A stretch of 64,000 nucleotides of DNA from Berberis thunbergii (taxonomy: Eukaryota > Streptophyta > Magnoliopsida > Ranunculales > Berberidaceae). Position 1 is the first letter of the stretch; every line of letters begins with the position of its first letter. Shown piece by piece: positions 22,388 to 34,638 of the stretch. The notes below the pieces were generated by a model, which worked only from the letters and a program-made list of their open reading frames with translations, did no database searches and was not told where the DNA came from. Where the stretch lies: positions 310,001-374,000 of the forward strand of contig QNQO01000829.1 in assembly GCA_003290165.1 (NCBI GenBank), given 5' to 3'. A program made the position numbers and the translations under genes.

Positions 22388-25300
22388 TCATGAATCCGAA
22401 TACACGAGATCCTCCAATAACAACACAACAACCTCAACTTTTGATGTAGGCAACTCTAAGAATGGTTTAAGACGCTGAACATTGAATTTAGAAGCACGAT
22501 CATCCTTAGCATCAACAATCTCAACAACTCTAGTGAAAACACTATTTTCACAATATAAGGTCCAGACCATCGAGATCGCAATTTTTCAGGAAAGAGACAA
22601 CTGAGAATTATAACAAACATTTTGAAAATGCTCATAATGGATTTATCATGAAACACCTTCGTTCGTTCTTTGTAAAGTTTAGCACTTTGGTATGCATCAT
22701 TCCTAATATCTTCTAACTCATTAATTTGAAGCTTACGATGTGATTCATCCTATCTATGTCAAAATTAAAGGTTTTGATAGTCCAATAAGCACGATGTTCC
22801 AATTCCACATGCAAATGGAAAGCCTTACAAAAAACAATTGCATATGGAGACATTCCAAGCGAGATTTTAAATGTTGTCCTATATGCCCAATGAGTGACCA
22901 ATCCTTACGGTATGGTCATATAGTTTTATCTAAAATATGTTTAATTTTCCAGTTTGAAATTTCAACTTGCCCACTTGTTTGTAGATGATAGGGAGTACCT
23001 ATTTTATGAGTGGAGTATTTCTTAACTAATAGTTCAAATGGTCTATTGCAAAATTGAGAACAACCACCACTTATAACAACACGCGAAGTACCAAAACTAG
23101 AAAAATATTATCTTTCAAAATTGACCACAACCTTGTGGTCATTCGTTTTACAAAGTACCATTTCTACCTATTTGGAAACATAATCAACAACTACAAGAAT
23201 CTAAAGATAACCAAACGATGGAGGGAAAAATCTCATGAAGACAATACCCCAAACATAAAAATATCGACAATTAGAATATTCGTAAGAGGCATCATATTCT
23301 TACGCGAAATATAACCCATTCGCTGACATTTATCACATATAGCACAAAATGCATGGGTGTCACAAAAAATAGTTGGCTAATAAAATCCACATTGCAAACC
23401 CGGTGCAGTTGTCTTTTTAGAACTAAAGAGACCTCACGTGCCTAATCATGACAAAAGGAAAATGATGCTATGAAATTCACTCTCTGGAACACATCTCCTA
23501 ATGACATGATCAAGACAATACTTAAATAAATAAGGATCGTCCCAAAAGAAATGTTATCCTGTTTAGACCAATTAAAATAGAGTTGGCCCGTAACAAGGTA
23601 ATTCACAATATCTACATACCAAGGTAATTGGGAGATAGCAAGCAATTCCTTATCAGGAAAAGATTCATTCAAGGGCACATCTGCAATAGATGACTCTACA
23701 AGAATTCTAGACAAATGGTCAACTACAACATTTTTCGGAATCCTTCCTATTCTGATTCTAATATCAAACTCATGTAGCAATAAAACCCAATGAATTGAGC
23801 AAGGCTTAACATCCTTTTTAAAAAAGGTACTTCAATGCCACATAATCAGCAAAAATAAGAACTTTGAATCCTATAAGGTACAACCTAAATTTGTCTAAAG
23901 CAAATGCAATAGCAACTCTTTTTCTGTGGTGGAGTAATTAAGTTCAGCATCTTGTCGAGCTCTACTAGCATAATAAATAACACGAGGTTTTTGTCCACTC
24001 GGTTTCCCAAGACAACTCGAACCATAAAATCAGAAGCATCACATATTAGCTCAAAAGGGAAATTCCAATTAGGAGGTTGGATGATTGGAATTGAAGTCAA
24101 CAATTTAAGCTTTTTAAAAGCTTTCAAATAGTGTTCAGCAAAGACAAAAATGGAGTCCTTAGCAAGTAAATTGCATAGAGGACATGTAATCTTACTAAAA
24201 TCATTAATGAAGCTACGATAAAAATCAGCATGGCCTAGAAAATATCTAATTTCTTTCACCGTTATCGGTAATGGAATACTCAAAATTAAATCAATTTTGG
24301 CTTTGTCAACTTCAATGCCCTTGTTAGAAATTATATGCCCAAGAAATATACCTTGCCTAACCATAAAATGACATTTCTCCTAGTTCAAGACAAGATTTTT
24401 CTCTTTACACCTATTTAACACTAAAGTTAAATGATGCAAACATTCATCAAATGAATCCTCAAATACTGAAAATTCATCCATGAACACCTCAAGAAACATT
24501 TCTACCATATCCGAGAAAATACTAAGCATGCACTTCTGAAAGGTGGCAGGTGCATTACACAACCCAAAAGGCATTATCTGATGTGCAAAAGCCCTAAAGG
24601 AGCAAGTGAATATGGTTTTCTCTTGATCCTCGGGTGTAATGGGAATTTGGTGCTAATCGGAATACCCATAGAAATCATGCCCGATAACCTCTCAAGCATT
24701 TGATCGATAAAGGGAAGAGGAAAATAATCCTTCCTCGTGCCATCCGGTAAGCATGCGAGTGGGCACTAACTCATTCTTATCATTTGTGACTATTATCACC
24801 CTCAACTTCTTGGGAACAATCAGATTTGGACTGACCTAAGAGCTATCTGAAATAGGGTAAATAATATCCACATCCAACAATTTGAGCATATTGGCTCAGA
24901 CAACCTCCTTAAGATTAGGATTAAGTCTACATTGCATTTCATGTGAAGCTTTTGCACTATCTTCGATATGAATGCGACACATGCAAATGGTCAGACTTAT
25001 TCATTTAACCACTGTAGTCTACCCAAATGCTGCCTAATGTTCTTTCAGAACATCTAGCAACTTACTTTTCTGCTTGAAAGTCAGCACAGACGAAATAATA
25101 ACAGGTGAAGTATCATCAAAACCTAAAAACGTATACTTGAGGGTGTCAAGTAATGGTGTAAGGTCAAACTTGTGTGGATTCTCAACAGAAGAGACTGGTT
25201 TTGACTCACTAAGTGGAACGGGTTCCACTTTAGACTTCCATGTAGAATTAGGAACCATAGTAGGGACTGAATCAAGCAAAACATTCACTTCCTTAATGGA

Positions 25301-26488
25301 AATATCAATATCAAATCTAAACCGAAATGAGTCAAACAAGCCGCTAAATGGTCATCTAAAGCAGACTACAAAAAATAAATTTCCACAAAACTCTCAATCA
25401 TGTTAACCTCATAGATATCCTCGTACTCGAGAGGCTGTTGACTTACAATAAAAACATTGAGTTTGATGGTCATGTTGCCAAATGACAATTTCATGATTCT
25501 ATTCCTACAATTAATAACCATATTGGATGTGGCAAAAAATTAGCGACCCAAAATAACTGGAATGTGACTGGAGGGATTGTGAACAGATTGTGTATCAAGA
25601 TCTATAAAGTCTTCTGAAAAATAAAAATTTGCAACCTTAATGATCAATCCTCTATAACACCACGGAGGTACTCTGACAGACCCATCTATCAATTGTAGTG
25701 TTACTTTAGTTAGTTTTAACCCCCCGAGACCTAATTGCTAAGAAAAGGAATATAGCAATAAATTAACAATCGACCCTAAATCCAACATTGCCTCATCAAT
25801 CATATGATCACCAATAATGCAACAAATGCTCGAACACCTAGGATCCCTATACTTAAGCGAGGTTCTGTGTTGAATAATTGAGCTGATTTGCTCGGTGAGA
25901 AAAAATCTCTTTTGCACATGTAGCTTTCACTTTTTTGTGCAAAGATCCTTAAAAAACTTGACATAGGCATGAACTTGTTTAATAGCATTGAGCAATGGGA
26001 TATTAATGTGAGCTTGTTTAAAATTTTCCATTGCATCATTGACATTTGTTCCTTTCTTTGCGAAGCTAACAGTGATGAAAATGGTGCTTTAGGCAAATAA
26101 GATGCCTGAATGGGGTCAGAGTCAAGAGGATCATGTTTAGAAGATGAGGTTGTATCAGCCTCCTTGTCAGATGGAGATGCAACCTGCTTTGACTTAGACA
26201 AGGATGCAATGACACTCTAATCAGGTATTCGTACTTGATTGTCAATTTTTTTTCCATTCCTAAGGGTACTAATGGATTTGACATCTTCATTGCAAGGCTT
26301 GGATGTGCTACCATTTATGAATTGACCATATGGGTTTGGAACAGGTTGACTAGGAAATCTTCCTGGCTCTCTCTCTCAAGGAGTGCCTCAGCAATCTCAC
26401 TCACAACTGTCTCAAGTTTATTGATGGCTTGAGATTGGTGTTGAGTCGTGACTTTTAACTCAGATATAGTTTAGGAATTCTGCTCAGG
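22388..26488 (-). pseudogene. Athila-type Ty3/gypsy pol remnant (end of gag, protease, RT, RNase H, integrase)
   Basis: Reading on the minus strand from 26488: gag/linker remnant; a protease-region remnant (about 25850-25440) lacking an obvious DTG triad; a linker HKFDLTPLLDTLKYTFLG (25230-25170); RT with MPFGLCNAPATFQKCM and the active-site region VFMDEFSVFEDSF (about 24574-24430); GIFLGHIISNKGIEVDKAKI; RNase H; then integrase. Integrase is recognised by SLGMSPYAIVFCKAFHLHVE and a C-terminal LRSRWSGPYIV ... QRLKPFLELP, ending at the stop at 22388. At least a dozen frameshifts and stops break it. The second catalytic aspartate of RT (normally MDD) is Glu. This is the downstream half of the element whose gag lies at 50406-51540; the two are separated by the Tat insertion. 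Confidence 0.88.
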
Positions 26489-26493
26489 CATAC
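26489..26493. repeat. Left copy of 5-bp target duplication CATAC (right copy 50401-50405)
   Basis: CATAC directly precedes the left Tat LTR and directly follows the right Tat LTR at 50400. Both flanks are Athila sequence, proving that the Tat element inserted into Athila gag. Confidence 0.9.
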
Positions 26494-27178
26494 TGATGCA
26501 GTTATTTTCCGCTCACTGTTTGACCTAGTTCCTGTTGACTTGCTAACCTGCACAAGTAATGCACGTGAGTCACATACCATCATTGTGGTGGCCGATGGCA
26601 CTCCGATGCTAAAGTCAGACTGGGATCTGAGGAAGGTATAATGCTATAACAGGGAATTTGCAGCATACATTAGTTTACCAACCTCATGTCTTATTTATAG
26701 TGCAAGGAATCCTAGTTCTACCAGACCATTGTAGGCATAGTTTAGGAAGGAGATCTTCGTGAAGATCCTTATCTAATTAGGAGTCGTGCTGTATGAGGGA
26801 AGTTCCATGTTAGCCTTGTGCTCATAGATACGCGTTAGATAGTTCCCAATGCGAGAGCAATCCGTAGAAGAAAGATTCCTAATGTGGAAGGTACTCTGGC
26901 ATTTGCTTCTTAGTTGGAAGCAGAGAGCAGCTATAGTTGCCCGTTCGAAGCTAATCCTCGAGATACTTACCTTAGTATGACTTATGGGTATTGAGGATAA
27001 CTGTGAGACATGTAGGCTTAGCATGCTGTGAGATTTCGGGTCTGCCTGGAGGATTGAATTGAATGGGCTTAGAACCGCTTGGGCCGGATCAGTGTTGGGC
27101 TGACGCTGAGGCTTGTAATTCCTCGAGATCATCATGACGCGTATGGCTCAGGGACGTGACCATTTTTATGTATCATCA
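26494..27178 (-). repeat. Tat element 3' LTR (left on +)
   Basis: 685 bp, collinear with 34014-34638 and 50367-50400. It contains at 27133-27160 the uninterrupted sequence tatggctcagggacgtgacc, which is the empty site of the CACTA insertion found in the other LTR. The adjacent purine tract on the minus strand (27193-27181, cgggggga-like) fits a polypurine tract. Confidence 0.92.
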
Positions 27179-27559
27179 GCTACTCCCCCCGAGTTAGTGA
27201 GTCGTCACATCGGTTCGCTAAGTCATCTCTTGAAGGGATGCACTGCTCATGATGATTGAGTCTGAATCGTTGCTTGAGCCTCACGCTACATTAATTGAAC
27301 GTGCATTTGTTCAGCGAAAAAAAGGCGGAAACCCAACCTCTATTTTAGGTCATCCGCAGCGTAGAGCCTGACTCTTTTACTTTTTTTTGCTTTTGAAGAT
27401 ATCACTCTAATTATAAAAGGTTTTTCATCTTCTTCATGGCCCAACAGAACCTTCTTGACAACGCAATCCTGGCCAAGGGCTTGGAATTTTTCAAAGACAG
27501 GTTGTTGTCCGATCCTGGCCATGCTGAAATCCATACGAAATTTGGAGTCCCTTAGGACT

Positions 27560-29926
27560 TGCATTATATGTCCTGGCGGGTGACCAAACGCCAATATCAC
27601 CTCCGATCGATTTCATCTACTTGCATCGTGGGATGCTTCAAACCGAAGTGCGCTTTCTAGTTCTGGACGTGATTTGGGAGTTCCTGGATCTTCTTGGGAT
27701 CCCTCCGGCCCAATTAGGGCCTAATGGATATAGGATCATCCTCATGATTCTGATCAACGCTAAGGAAACCGGTGTCATTGTGACTCCGTGGGTAATTCAG
27801 TTGTTGACTTCTCCCTAGTTGAATGGTAATACTGTCTATAAGATGACGTCGCCGGCTTGATTTGTGAATATGCTCGATGATTTCATGTTCTTGCAAAAGT
27901 ATTGTTTTTTGGCCCGTGTAGATTCAAAATATTTTTGATGCAAGGGTCGTTCGCTAGAGCGAGAGTTCAGGTCGCTTTGTAAGTTTAACCCTTTCCTCGT
28001 GACTTTGATATGCTTGATAGCGGGCTAACTGATCATTGCTTTTGTTCTTTTACAGGAAGGTTTCCTACTACTTCTCTTACTTTAGCGGAGCAAAACACCA
28101 TGGAAACATTTCGCCTCTTGTCGAAAAGGAATGTGGTCGATGTTATAAGAGTTTTCAACTTCATCCGTAGTAGGCTATGGGAAAACTGGCACATTACCCC
28201 ACTCTGTACCGAACATCGCGAATTAAATTGGAAGATGGGGACCCTTCAAGAAAGAGGAAGGCAGCTGAGGCCAAAGCTCCTGTTTTGTCTGAAGTGAATG
28301 AGCCGTCTGAAATGATTGTCTCATTTGTGAAGAAGAGGTTCTGTGTTAGAGCTGGGTCATCCTCGACACGACCTGCTCTAGTGAGAGAAGAACACGAGGC
28401 TGCTAGGGTTGTTGGGGCGGAGATTGATGTTTCTGGCTTGAAGAAAGATTACCTGCGATTTACAAGAGTTGCAAATAGGTCGAACCTTAATAACGCGTAG
28501 GTCGAAGCTCTGAACGACTGTCTGGTGCAAGTTGCAACGACAGCTTCCACTAGTGCTAATTTGAGTGGGACCGTTCTGATAGAAGGCTCCCGTGAAGATT
28601 TGCCTGAGATTGTAAAATCTGATCGCCCCATTGTTGCTTCGCCTGAAAGTGGCTACAACACTGGCCATGCCTCCTGTAGTCCAAATTGCTCACCGTTTCG
28701 CTTTAGGCCACAGCTAGAAGTGTTGGAGGGTCCTTTGGATAATTTACTCCCTCCTCTCCCTTCGGATACCATCGAGCCACCTCGCCCCAAAGGGTCGATT
28801 GTTAGTGACAAGGGGAAGGCCATGGAGGAGAGCCTGAGGACGGTGACAACCGTGAAGGGTGGCACTGGCATGATTTCTGATCCGTGGAAGCTTCATCCGG
28901 ACGGACGGATAAGCCTGTTTGCATCGGACTTGCATCCGGAGTTCACATGTCTGGCACCAAGAGTTTGACGTAGAGTATACTTCGAGGAAGCAAATAAGTA
29001 GGCGTCACAGCTGGCTAATGGATCATGCTCCAAAATCCGAGGAGGATATGTTAGAAGGGTGTATGGATAAGGGCTTGAAGTATTTTATGTTGGGTATGTC
29101 TCATTTGAGCCACATGGCTATTGCTAGGACGGAAGTCGAGGCGACTCACGAGAGGTTATACACCTTGGAGCTTGTCTTCTCGCACATGCAGGCGCTATAT
29201 TCCAATACACTCTATGAAGTTGAGTAGCTAAAGAAGCAGACCAAGGAGAAGAGGCCGAATCAGTCAACTGTGACTGCTGAGACTTAGAGGGCTCGTTTGG
29301 AGGACCTTGAGCGTGATCTGCCAGAGGCGGTGTCTGAGAAGGACAAACTTAAGCAGGAGTTGAGCCGAATCTGCCGAGAAGTAGGAAGCTACGACTAAGG
29401 CGTGTTCTGAGCTGCGGTTTCTTGCTAAAAATAGTGCTTTGAAGGAAGCCAACTGAGCTGCTGAGAAGTAACAGTTGAAATTCGATGTGGAGTTCTATGC
29501 TCGAGAGGCAAAGAAGGTCGAGGACCAACTCGAATTGGAGTGCCATGAGTTAGTGCTGTGAAGAGCAGTCTGGCCACAAAACAGTCTCAGGTCGACGCTT
29601 TGACTAGCAAGTTAGAGCTATTGGAACGTGAACTTGTTGTTGCGAAGGTGCGAGAGGAATAACTTATTCATGAACAAGGCAAATGTGAGTTTCGCTAGGT
29701 TGTGCATGGCTGGTTGGCGCTGATGAAGGAGGAGCATCCGTATTGGGATCTCGGTCGTTATAAGAAGATGTTGTATGTAGACTTGTCTGTTACCTCTATG
29801 TCATCAGACGAGGAAGATTGTTTGAGCCATGATGTCCGACCCGTGGCGTGCGTGGATGCAACTCCTGCTCCTTTTTCCACTAGGCTTAACTTTTTCATTT
29901 CTGTAACTTTTCCTTATAAGGAGTAA
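27560..29926 (+). pseudogene. Antisense additional ORF of the Tat element (putative gypsy-type transposon protein)
   Basis: Antisense to gag-protease, this frame carries a block YLHRGMLQTEVRF, then DVIWEFLDLLGIPPAQLGPN, then GYRIILMILINAKETGV (27615-27775). This matches the N-terminal layout of the plant family annotated as 'putative gypsy type transposon' (Transposase_28-like). Downstream pieces (28177-28970, 28920-29230, 29230-29700) contain coiled-coil-like Glu/Lys/Leu-rich runs and end near SMSSDEEDCLSHDV (29800-29830). Stops at 27819, 28498 and 29224 and frame changes show it is broken. A homologous block lies at 59900-60090. Its biochemical role is unknown in the literature. Confidence 0.7.
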
Positions 29927-29929
29927 ACT

Positions 29930-30484
29930 TTGTGTGTTTTTATCCCTTTTTGTTTTGACCATTTAATGAAAACAGTTTTATCCGTTTCGTGTTTGTTGTC
30001 TTTATTGCATGTTTTTCGTTTTACTTTGTCGTTTTGCTTTGGCATAGGCTAGTTGAATCAATACGACGTTGACTGGTCTGTTTGTGATAGAGAGCTTGAC
30101 CACTTTGTGTTGCGAACGACTTATTGTGTAGTCATGTCCGATAGTGAGCATGTTGCGAACAATTTAGTTGGGGGTTGAGTCTCCCGAGTCGTGTCTTGTC
30201 GCCAAGGTAAGCTGTTTGAGGCTTACCTTCCGTGTTTGACCAGTCAATTGTAGTTGCTTCTGTAAACGTATGTGTCAGAGCGTTCGTGCTGAGTTAGGCA
30301 CTGTAAGATTAGGTTGGCATCCTAAGTAGCTTTTATCTGGGCACTGGCTGTACGATTTTTGTATTGGCGCAAGGGGCCTTTGCTAACATTAGAATGTCAG
30401 TTCGTTTGATCGTGAAGACGTTGACTCAGCTAGATTCATGTTTACGACCGCTGTTTCAAAGGAGAGCGGAGGTCGCGTGGCGAG
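29930..30484. other. No gene; spacer between antisense ORF and repeat array
   Basis: GT-rich non-coding sequence within the Tat element. Confidence 0.4.
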
Positions 30485-31620
30485 CTACTTGAGACTCCCA
30501 CCTTCCGATTCATTTATGACCGAGCAAAGTGGATTACAAATTCGGGGAGAAAATTTTTGGTGACCAGGCTGAAAAGCAGTGGTTCCGTGACAAGCCGTCG
30601 AAATCAATTCAAGACTGACTAGGCTCCCACTTTTTGAACCATCTATACCCTCCCCGTGCAGCAGAGGCTACAAATTTGAGAGAAGGGTTTGGCGACCAGG
30701 CTGAAAAGTAGTGGTCCCGTGGCAAGCCATCGGAATCAGTTCAGGATTGACTAGGCTCTCACCTTCCAAATCATCTACACCTGTGCGCATCAAGCTACAA
30801 ATTTGGGAGTTTTTGACGGCCATGCTGAAAAATAGTGGTCCCATGGTGAGCCGTCGGAATAAGGTCGCGACTGACTTGGCTCCCACCTTCTAGACTATTA
30901 CACCGGCACAGTGGGGGCTACAAGTCCAGGGTTGGTAATTCAACGACCACGCTGAAAAGCAGTTGTCCCGTGGTGAGCCATCATAATAATTTTAGGACTA
31001 ACTAGGATCCCACCTTCCAAACCATCTATACCCGTGCTGTGGGGGCTACAGGTCTGGGGTTGGTAATTCGGCGACCACGTTGAAAAATAGTGGTCCCATG
31101 GCGAGCCATCGGAATCAATTAAGGACTCACTAGGCTCCCATCTTCCAAACCATATACACCCGTGCTGTGGGGGCTATAGGTCTGGGATTGGTAATTCGGC
31201 GGCAAAGCTGAAAAACAGTGGTCCCGTGGCGAGCCGTCAGAATCAGTTCAGAACTGACTAGGCTCCCACTTGACAAACCATCTATACCCGCGCATTGGGG
31301 GCTACAAGTCTGGGGTTGGCAATTAGGCGACCACGCTGAAAAGCAATGGTCCCGTGGCGAGCCGTCGAAATCAGTTCGGGATTGATTAGGCTCCCACCTT
31401 CCAAACCATCTACACCCGCGCAGTGGGGGCTATAGGTCTGGGCTTTGATCAAAAGCTTTCGTTGCCAGTCGTCACCAGCTAGGCTTACCTGATTAGGTTC
31501 GACAATCATTGACCATGAATGGAGTAATGATCCATAGCAAGTCGTCGTCACTAGGTGTGATAGCGCTGATTAGACTCCCACCTCTTAAACCATCAATATT
31601 CGCGCCGAGCGAATTAGGTG
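30485..31620. repeat. Tandem repeat array inside the Tat element, about 9 units of about 128 bp
   Basis: Units start near aggctcccaccttccaaacc at about 30489, 30621, 30751, 30878, 31003, 31132, 31260, 31388 and 31564. Each includes gtgggggctacaagtctggg, cgaccacgctgaaaagcagt and cgtggcgagccgtcggaatc. The middle units are most alike and the outer ones are diverged. Such arrays in the 3' untranslated regions of Tat/Ogre elements are known seeds of satellite DNA. Confidence 0.88.
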
Positions 31621-32180
31621 TCAGGTGATACCAGAAGCCATTGTCATCAGCCTTGGTTGTCTAAGCTTGCATGGCTTGAAAAGAGGTTTGCATGCTAGGG
31701 GGCGTGCGAACCTGGTCCATCAGCATGGTGCATGGTGTTGACAAAGTTACCTTAAATCAGCTGGTGATTTGTAGGTACGATTTGTATGCACAGTTGACCA
31801 GGATTTCTCATGCTCGTACCAAGCATATGACATAGTATTGTTTGAATAATAGGCTGAGCCCATGGGCCCACAGAAGAAGGGCTAGGGTTTCCTACGTGGT
31901 GCGTTGTGTGTACGGTGTAGGCTGTGTGACGGTTGATTATCTGCTAATCCCCCCAATTGATGTGGTTGCGTGCAGCGTCATCAATTTGATTGACGTGGTG
32001 TGCGCAGTTTTCTCGGGAATCGTTGCCTCCTCGTTTCCTATACGGTACCTAATGCTTGACAGTGAATGCTGGAGTGCCCGCTTGGTGAACCATCATGTCT
32101 ATATAATGGCGTTTTCCAATCATTGTAGGCACTCTCTTCCTCTGCTGAGGTAATCCTGCCACAGTAGCTAACCTTATCTA
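31621..32180. other. No gene; Tat internal sequence at the site where pol is missing
   Basis: RT, RNase H and integrase would be expected between protease (ends near 32181) and the repeat array. None of their motifs is present on either strand. Confidence 0.5.
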
Positions 32181-33960
32181 TCAAATAGGGAAACATTTAT
32201 CCCCACTGAATCCGATCAGCGAGTGTTTTGAAGACGTCCAGGTTTCTTCTTTGAGGTCCATGTTGTGAAACACGTTGTAGAACAAAACGTTGAGCGAGCT
32301 TCCTGTGTCCGCTAGAGCTCTCTTTACTTCCCACCTTGCTATGGAGATCGATATGACTAGGGCGTCGTTATGTGGCACTTGGAGTTCTTCGAGGTTTTTG
32401 TCCATAAAGATCAAGGTGTTCTGAATCCTTGAGTGGAGGATGTGTCCGTCTTCATCCGCAGGTTGTGTTTGCATATCCAGTAGAGTCCGCTTGTGGGACC
32501 TATACAACTGGTCTTCATTCGGTCTGATTCCATGACTCATTCGTTATTTCTTTAACTAACTCCCCCTGTCCCTGATTTGTTCTGGTCGCTTCTCAGAGTT
32601 CAGGAATTCTTTCAGTTTGCCTCTGCGGATCTAGTACTCGACCTCATTCCTCACACTCTTGCAGTCATTGGTGTCGTGGCCACCCTCTTTGTGGTACGCA
32701 CATTACTTGCCGTTGTCACACTTGGAGGGGTCTCCGCGTGTTTTTGGGGGCCACTTCAGTTCCTCCCAGCTTTTCATGGAGTTCAGTACGTCTGACAGGC
32801 TGGCATTTAGGGGTGTCCCCGCTCTGTATCCAACGTAGTTGGATGATTTCTCTGATCTGAACCGACCAGGGTCCGGCCTATTTTCATTGCATTTCCTTTT
32901 GCTTCATTCCTCATCCTCGCATTTTTTCCCTCCTTTTCCCTAAGAGTGGATGGCTTCTTCTCGCCTTCGGTTTCTCTTTTAACGATCCTCAACTCCTTTA
33001 GGGTGATGTGTCTCCGAATACTTTTGAGGAGCTTCGTCATGTCCAGGATGAGGTCCTCGTATAGTTTTCGTTATTTGAGGCCCGCAATGAAGGTCGTCAC
33101 GACTGTATCGTCGCTGAACACATCGACTAGGGTAAGCTCGTTGTTGAAGCACGTGACATACTCTCCAAGTATCTCGCGCGAACCTCTGCTTTAGAGAGAA
33201 TGTAGTGCGGGCCTTTTCAAAAATGCTAGCTCTCGACGAAACGTGTTTGGAATTCCTTTGCCATCATTTTGAAGGAGTCGATCGACTTTGGCGAAAAGTT
33301 GTGGAACCACGTCCGTGCTGAGCTTTTCAGACTAATGGGGAAGGTTATGCAAATGACGAACTCATATCATTTTTTACGGGCCATTACGTGCTGGTAGTGG
33401 CGCAGGTGGTCGAAAGGATGGTGATTTCGTCGTCGGAGTCAAGCTTTGGGAGAGTGAACTTCCTCGGGAGGGCTTCATTTATGATCCGATCGACAAATGG
33501 TGAGACGAAGAGGCATTACAATACGTCTGGATCGTGCGCCCCTATGCAGAGGGGGTTCCTAGGGCTATGCCTCTCTGCCTTGGCAACAAGTTCAGCATTT
33601 GCCGTGCAGTTTCCCTTAGTCCAATGAGAACTAGCCGGGGCTTGGGCTCTCCCGCGCTTGCTCCCTATCATCTTCTAGAAGTGGAGGTATGTGCTGCTCC
33701 TTGTCTCCATTAGCAGGTGGTTGATTCTGTCGCGTGAGAGCCTCCACCGCCTTGGCGATCTGTTGTATTTGAGATGCCAGCGTAGCGATTATGGGTCCGT
33801 CGTTGCTGTCATTGACGTGGGAGTGTGAGTCAGGTGTCCGTGCATGATAGGAACTGCTGAAATAGGTGGTATAGGGTCAGCCTGAGCATTTGACGTGTTA
33901 TCTAGTTCTCCATTGTTGCATGACCTAGTGGTCACCATCTCTATGGGTTTTGAAAGGATA
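32181..33960 (-). pseudogene. Tat gag-protease remnant
   Basis: On the minus strand from 33960: broken gag sequence (for example MTKLLKSIRRHITLKELRIV at 33040 downward), then a protease with PHNDALVISISIARWEVKRA, LADTGSSLNVLFYNVF and a following LIGFSGD. The D-T-G-S-S active-site triplet at about 32310-32290 is intact, and the 'LIGFSG' tail is characteristic of gypsy proteases of Tat type. Frames on the + strand across the same interval are shadows. Several stops separate the gag pieces. Confidence 0.78.
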
Positions 33961-33991
33961 TGACACTTAATGTAAAGTTAAGAACTTTTTC

Positions 33992-34013
33992 GTCCCCATG
34001 GACAACGCCAAAC
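33992..34013 (-). other. Tat primer-binding site
   Basis: Immediately inside the right LTR, the minus strand reads gtttggcgttgtccatgggg. It resembles the ttggcgccgttg(t/c)cgggga primer site of Athila/Tat elements with a two-base loss. It fixes the element's orientation as minus. Confidence 0.6.
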
Positions 34014-34638
34014 TGATGCAGTCATTTTTTGCTCCCTGCTTTGACCTAGTTCCTGCTAACCCGAACAAGTAACGCACGTGAGCCACGGACCACAGTTGTG
34101 GTGGCCGATGGTACTATGATGCTAAAGTCAGACATGGATCTGAGGAAGGTGTAATCTGTAACAGAGAATTTGTAGCGTACCTTAGCTAACCAACCTCATG
34201 TCTTATTTATAGTGCAAGGAGTCCTGGTTCTACCAGGCCATCGTAGGAATAGTTTAGGAAGGAGATCTTCGTGGAGATATTTCTTTAATTAGGTGTCGTG
34301 CTGTATGAGGGAAGTTCCCTGTTAGCCTTGTGCTCCTAGATACGCAGGAGATAGTTCTTAATGCGAGAACAATCCGTAGAAGGAAGATTCCCAGTGTGGA
34401 AGGTATTATGGCATTTGCTTCCTAGTTGGAAGCAAATAATAGTTGTAGTTGCCAGTCCGAAGATGATCCTCGAGATACTTGCCTTAGTAGGACTGTTGAG
34501 GACAGTTGCGGGACGTGTAGGCCTAGCATGATGTGAGAGTTCAGGTCCGTCTGGTAGACTGAATTGAGCGGGCTTAGAACCACTTAGGCTGATGCTGGGG
34601 CTTGTAATTCTTCGAGATCATCATGACACGCGCATGGC
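34014..34638 (-). repeat. Tat element 5' LTR, first part (interrupted by CACTA; resumes 50370-50400)
   Basis: Aligns with 26494-27140 of the other LTR up to gcatggc and continues after the CACTA element with tcagggatgtgacc to 50400. It ends tatcatga rather than tatcatca, a one-base change at the LTR tip. Confidence 0.92.

Noticed and set aside
28378..28668. Minus-strand frames opposite the Tat antisense ORF
   Set aside because: Shadows of the + strand frame, which carries the recognisable homology with 59.9 kb.
30485..31620. CRISPR-like interpretation of the repeat array
   Set aside because: Plant nuclear context, unit about 128 bp without unique spacers; it is an ordinary tandem repeat in a retrotransposon.
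32577..33627. + strand frames across the Tat gag region
   Set aside because: The minus strand carries gag and the DTGSS protease; these are shadows.
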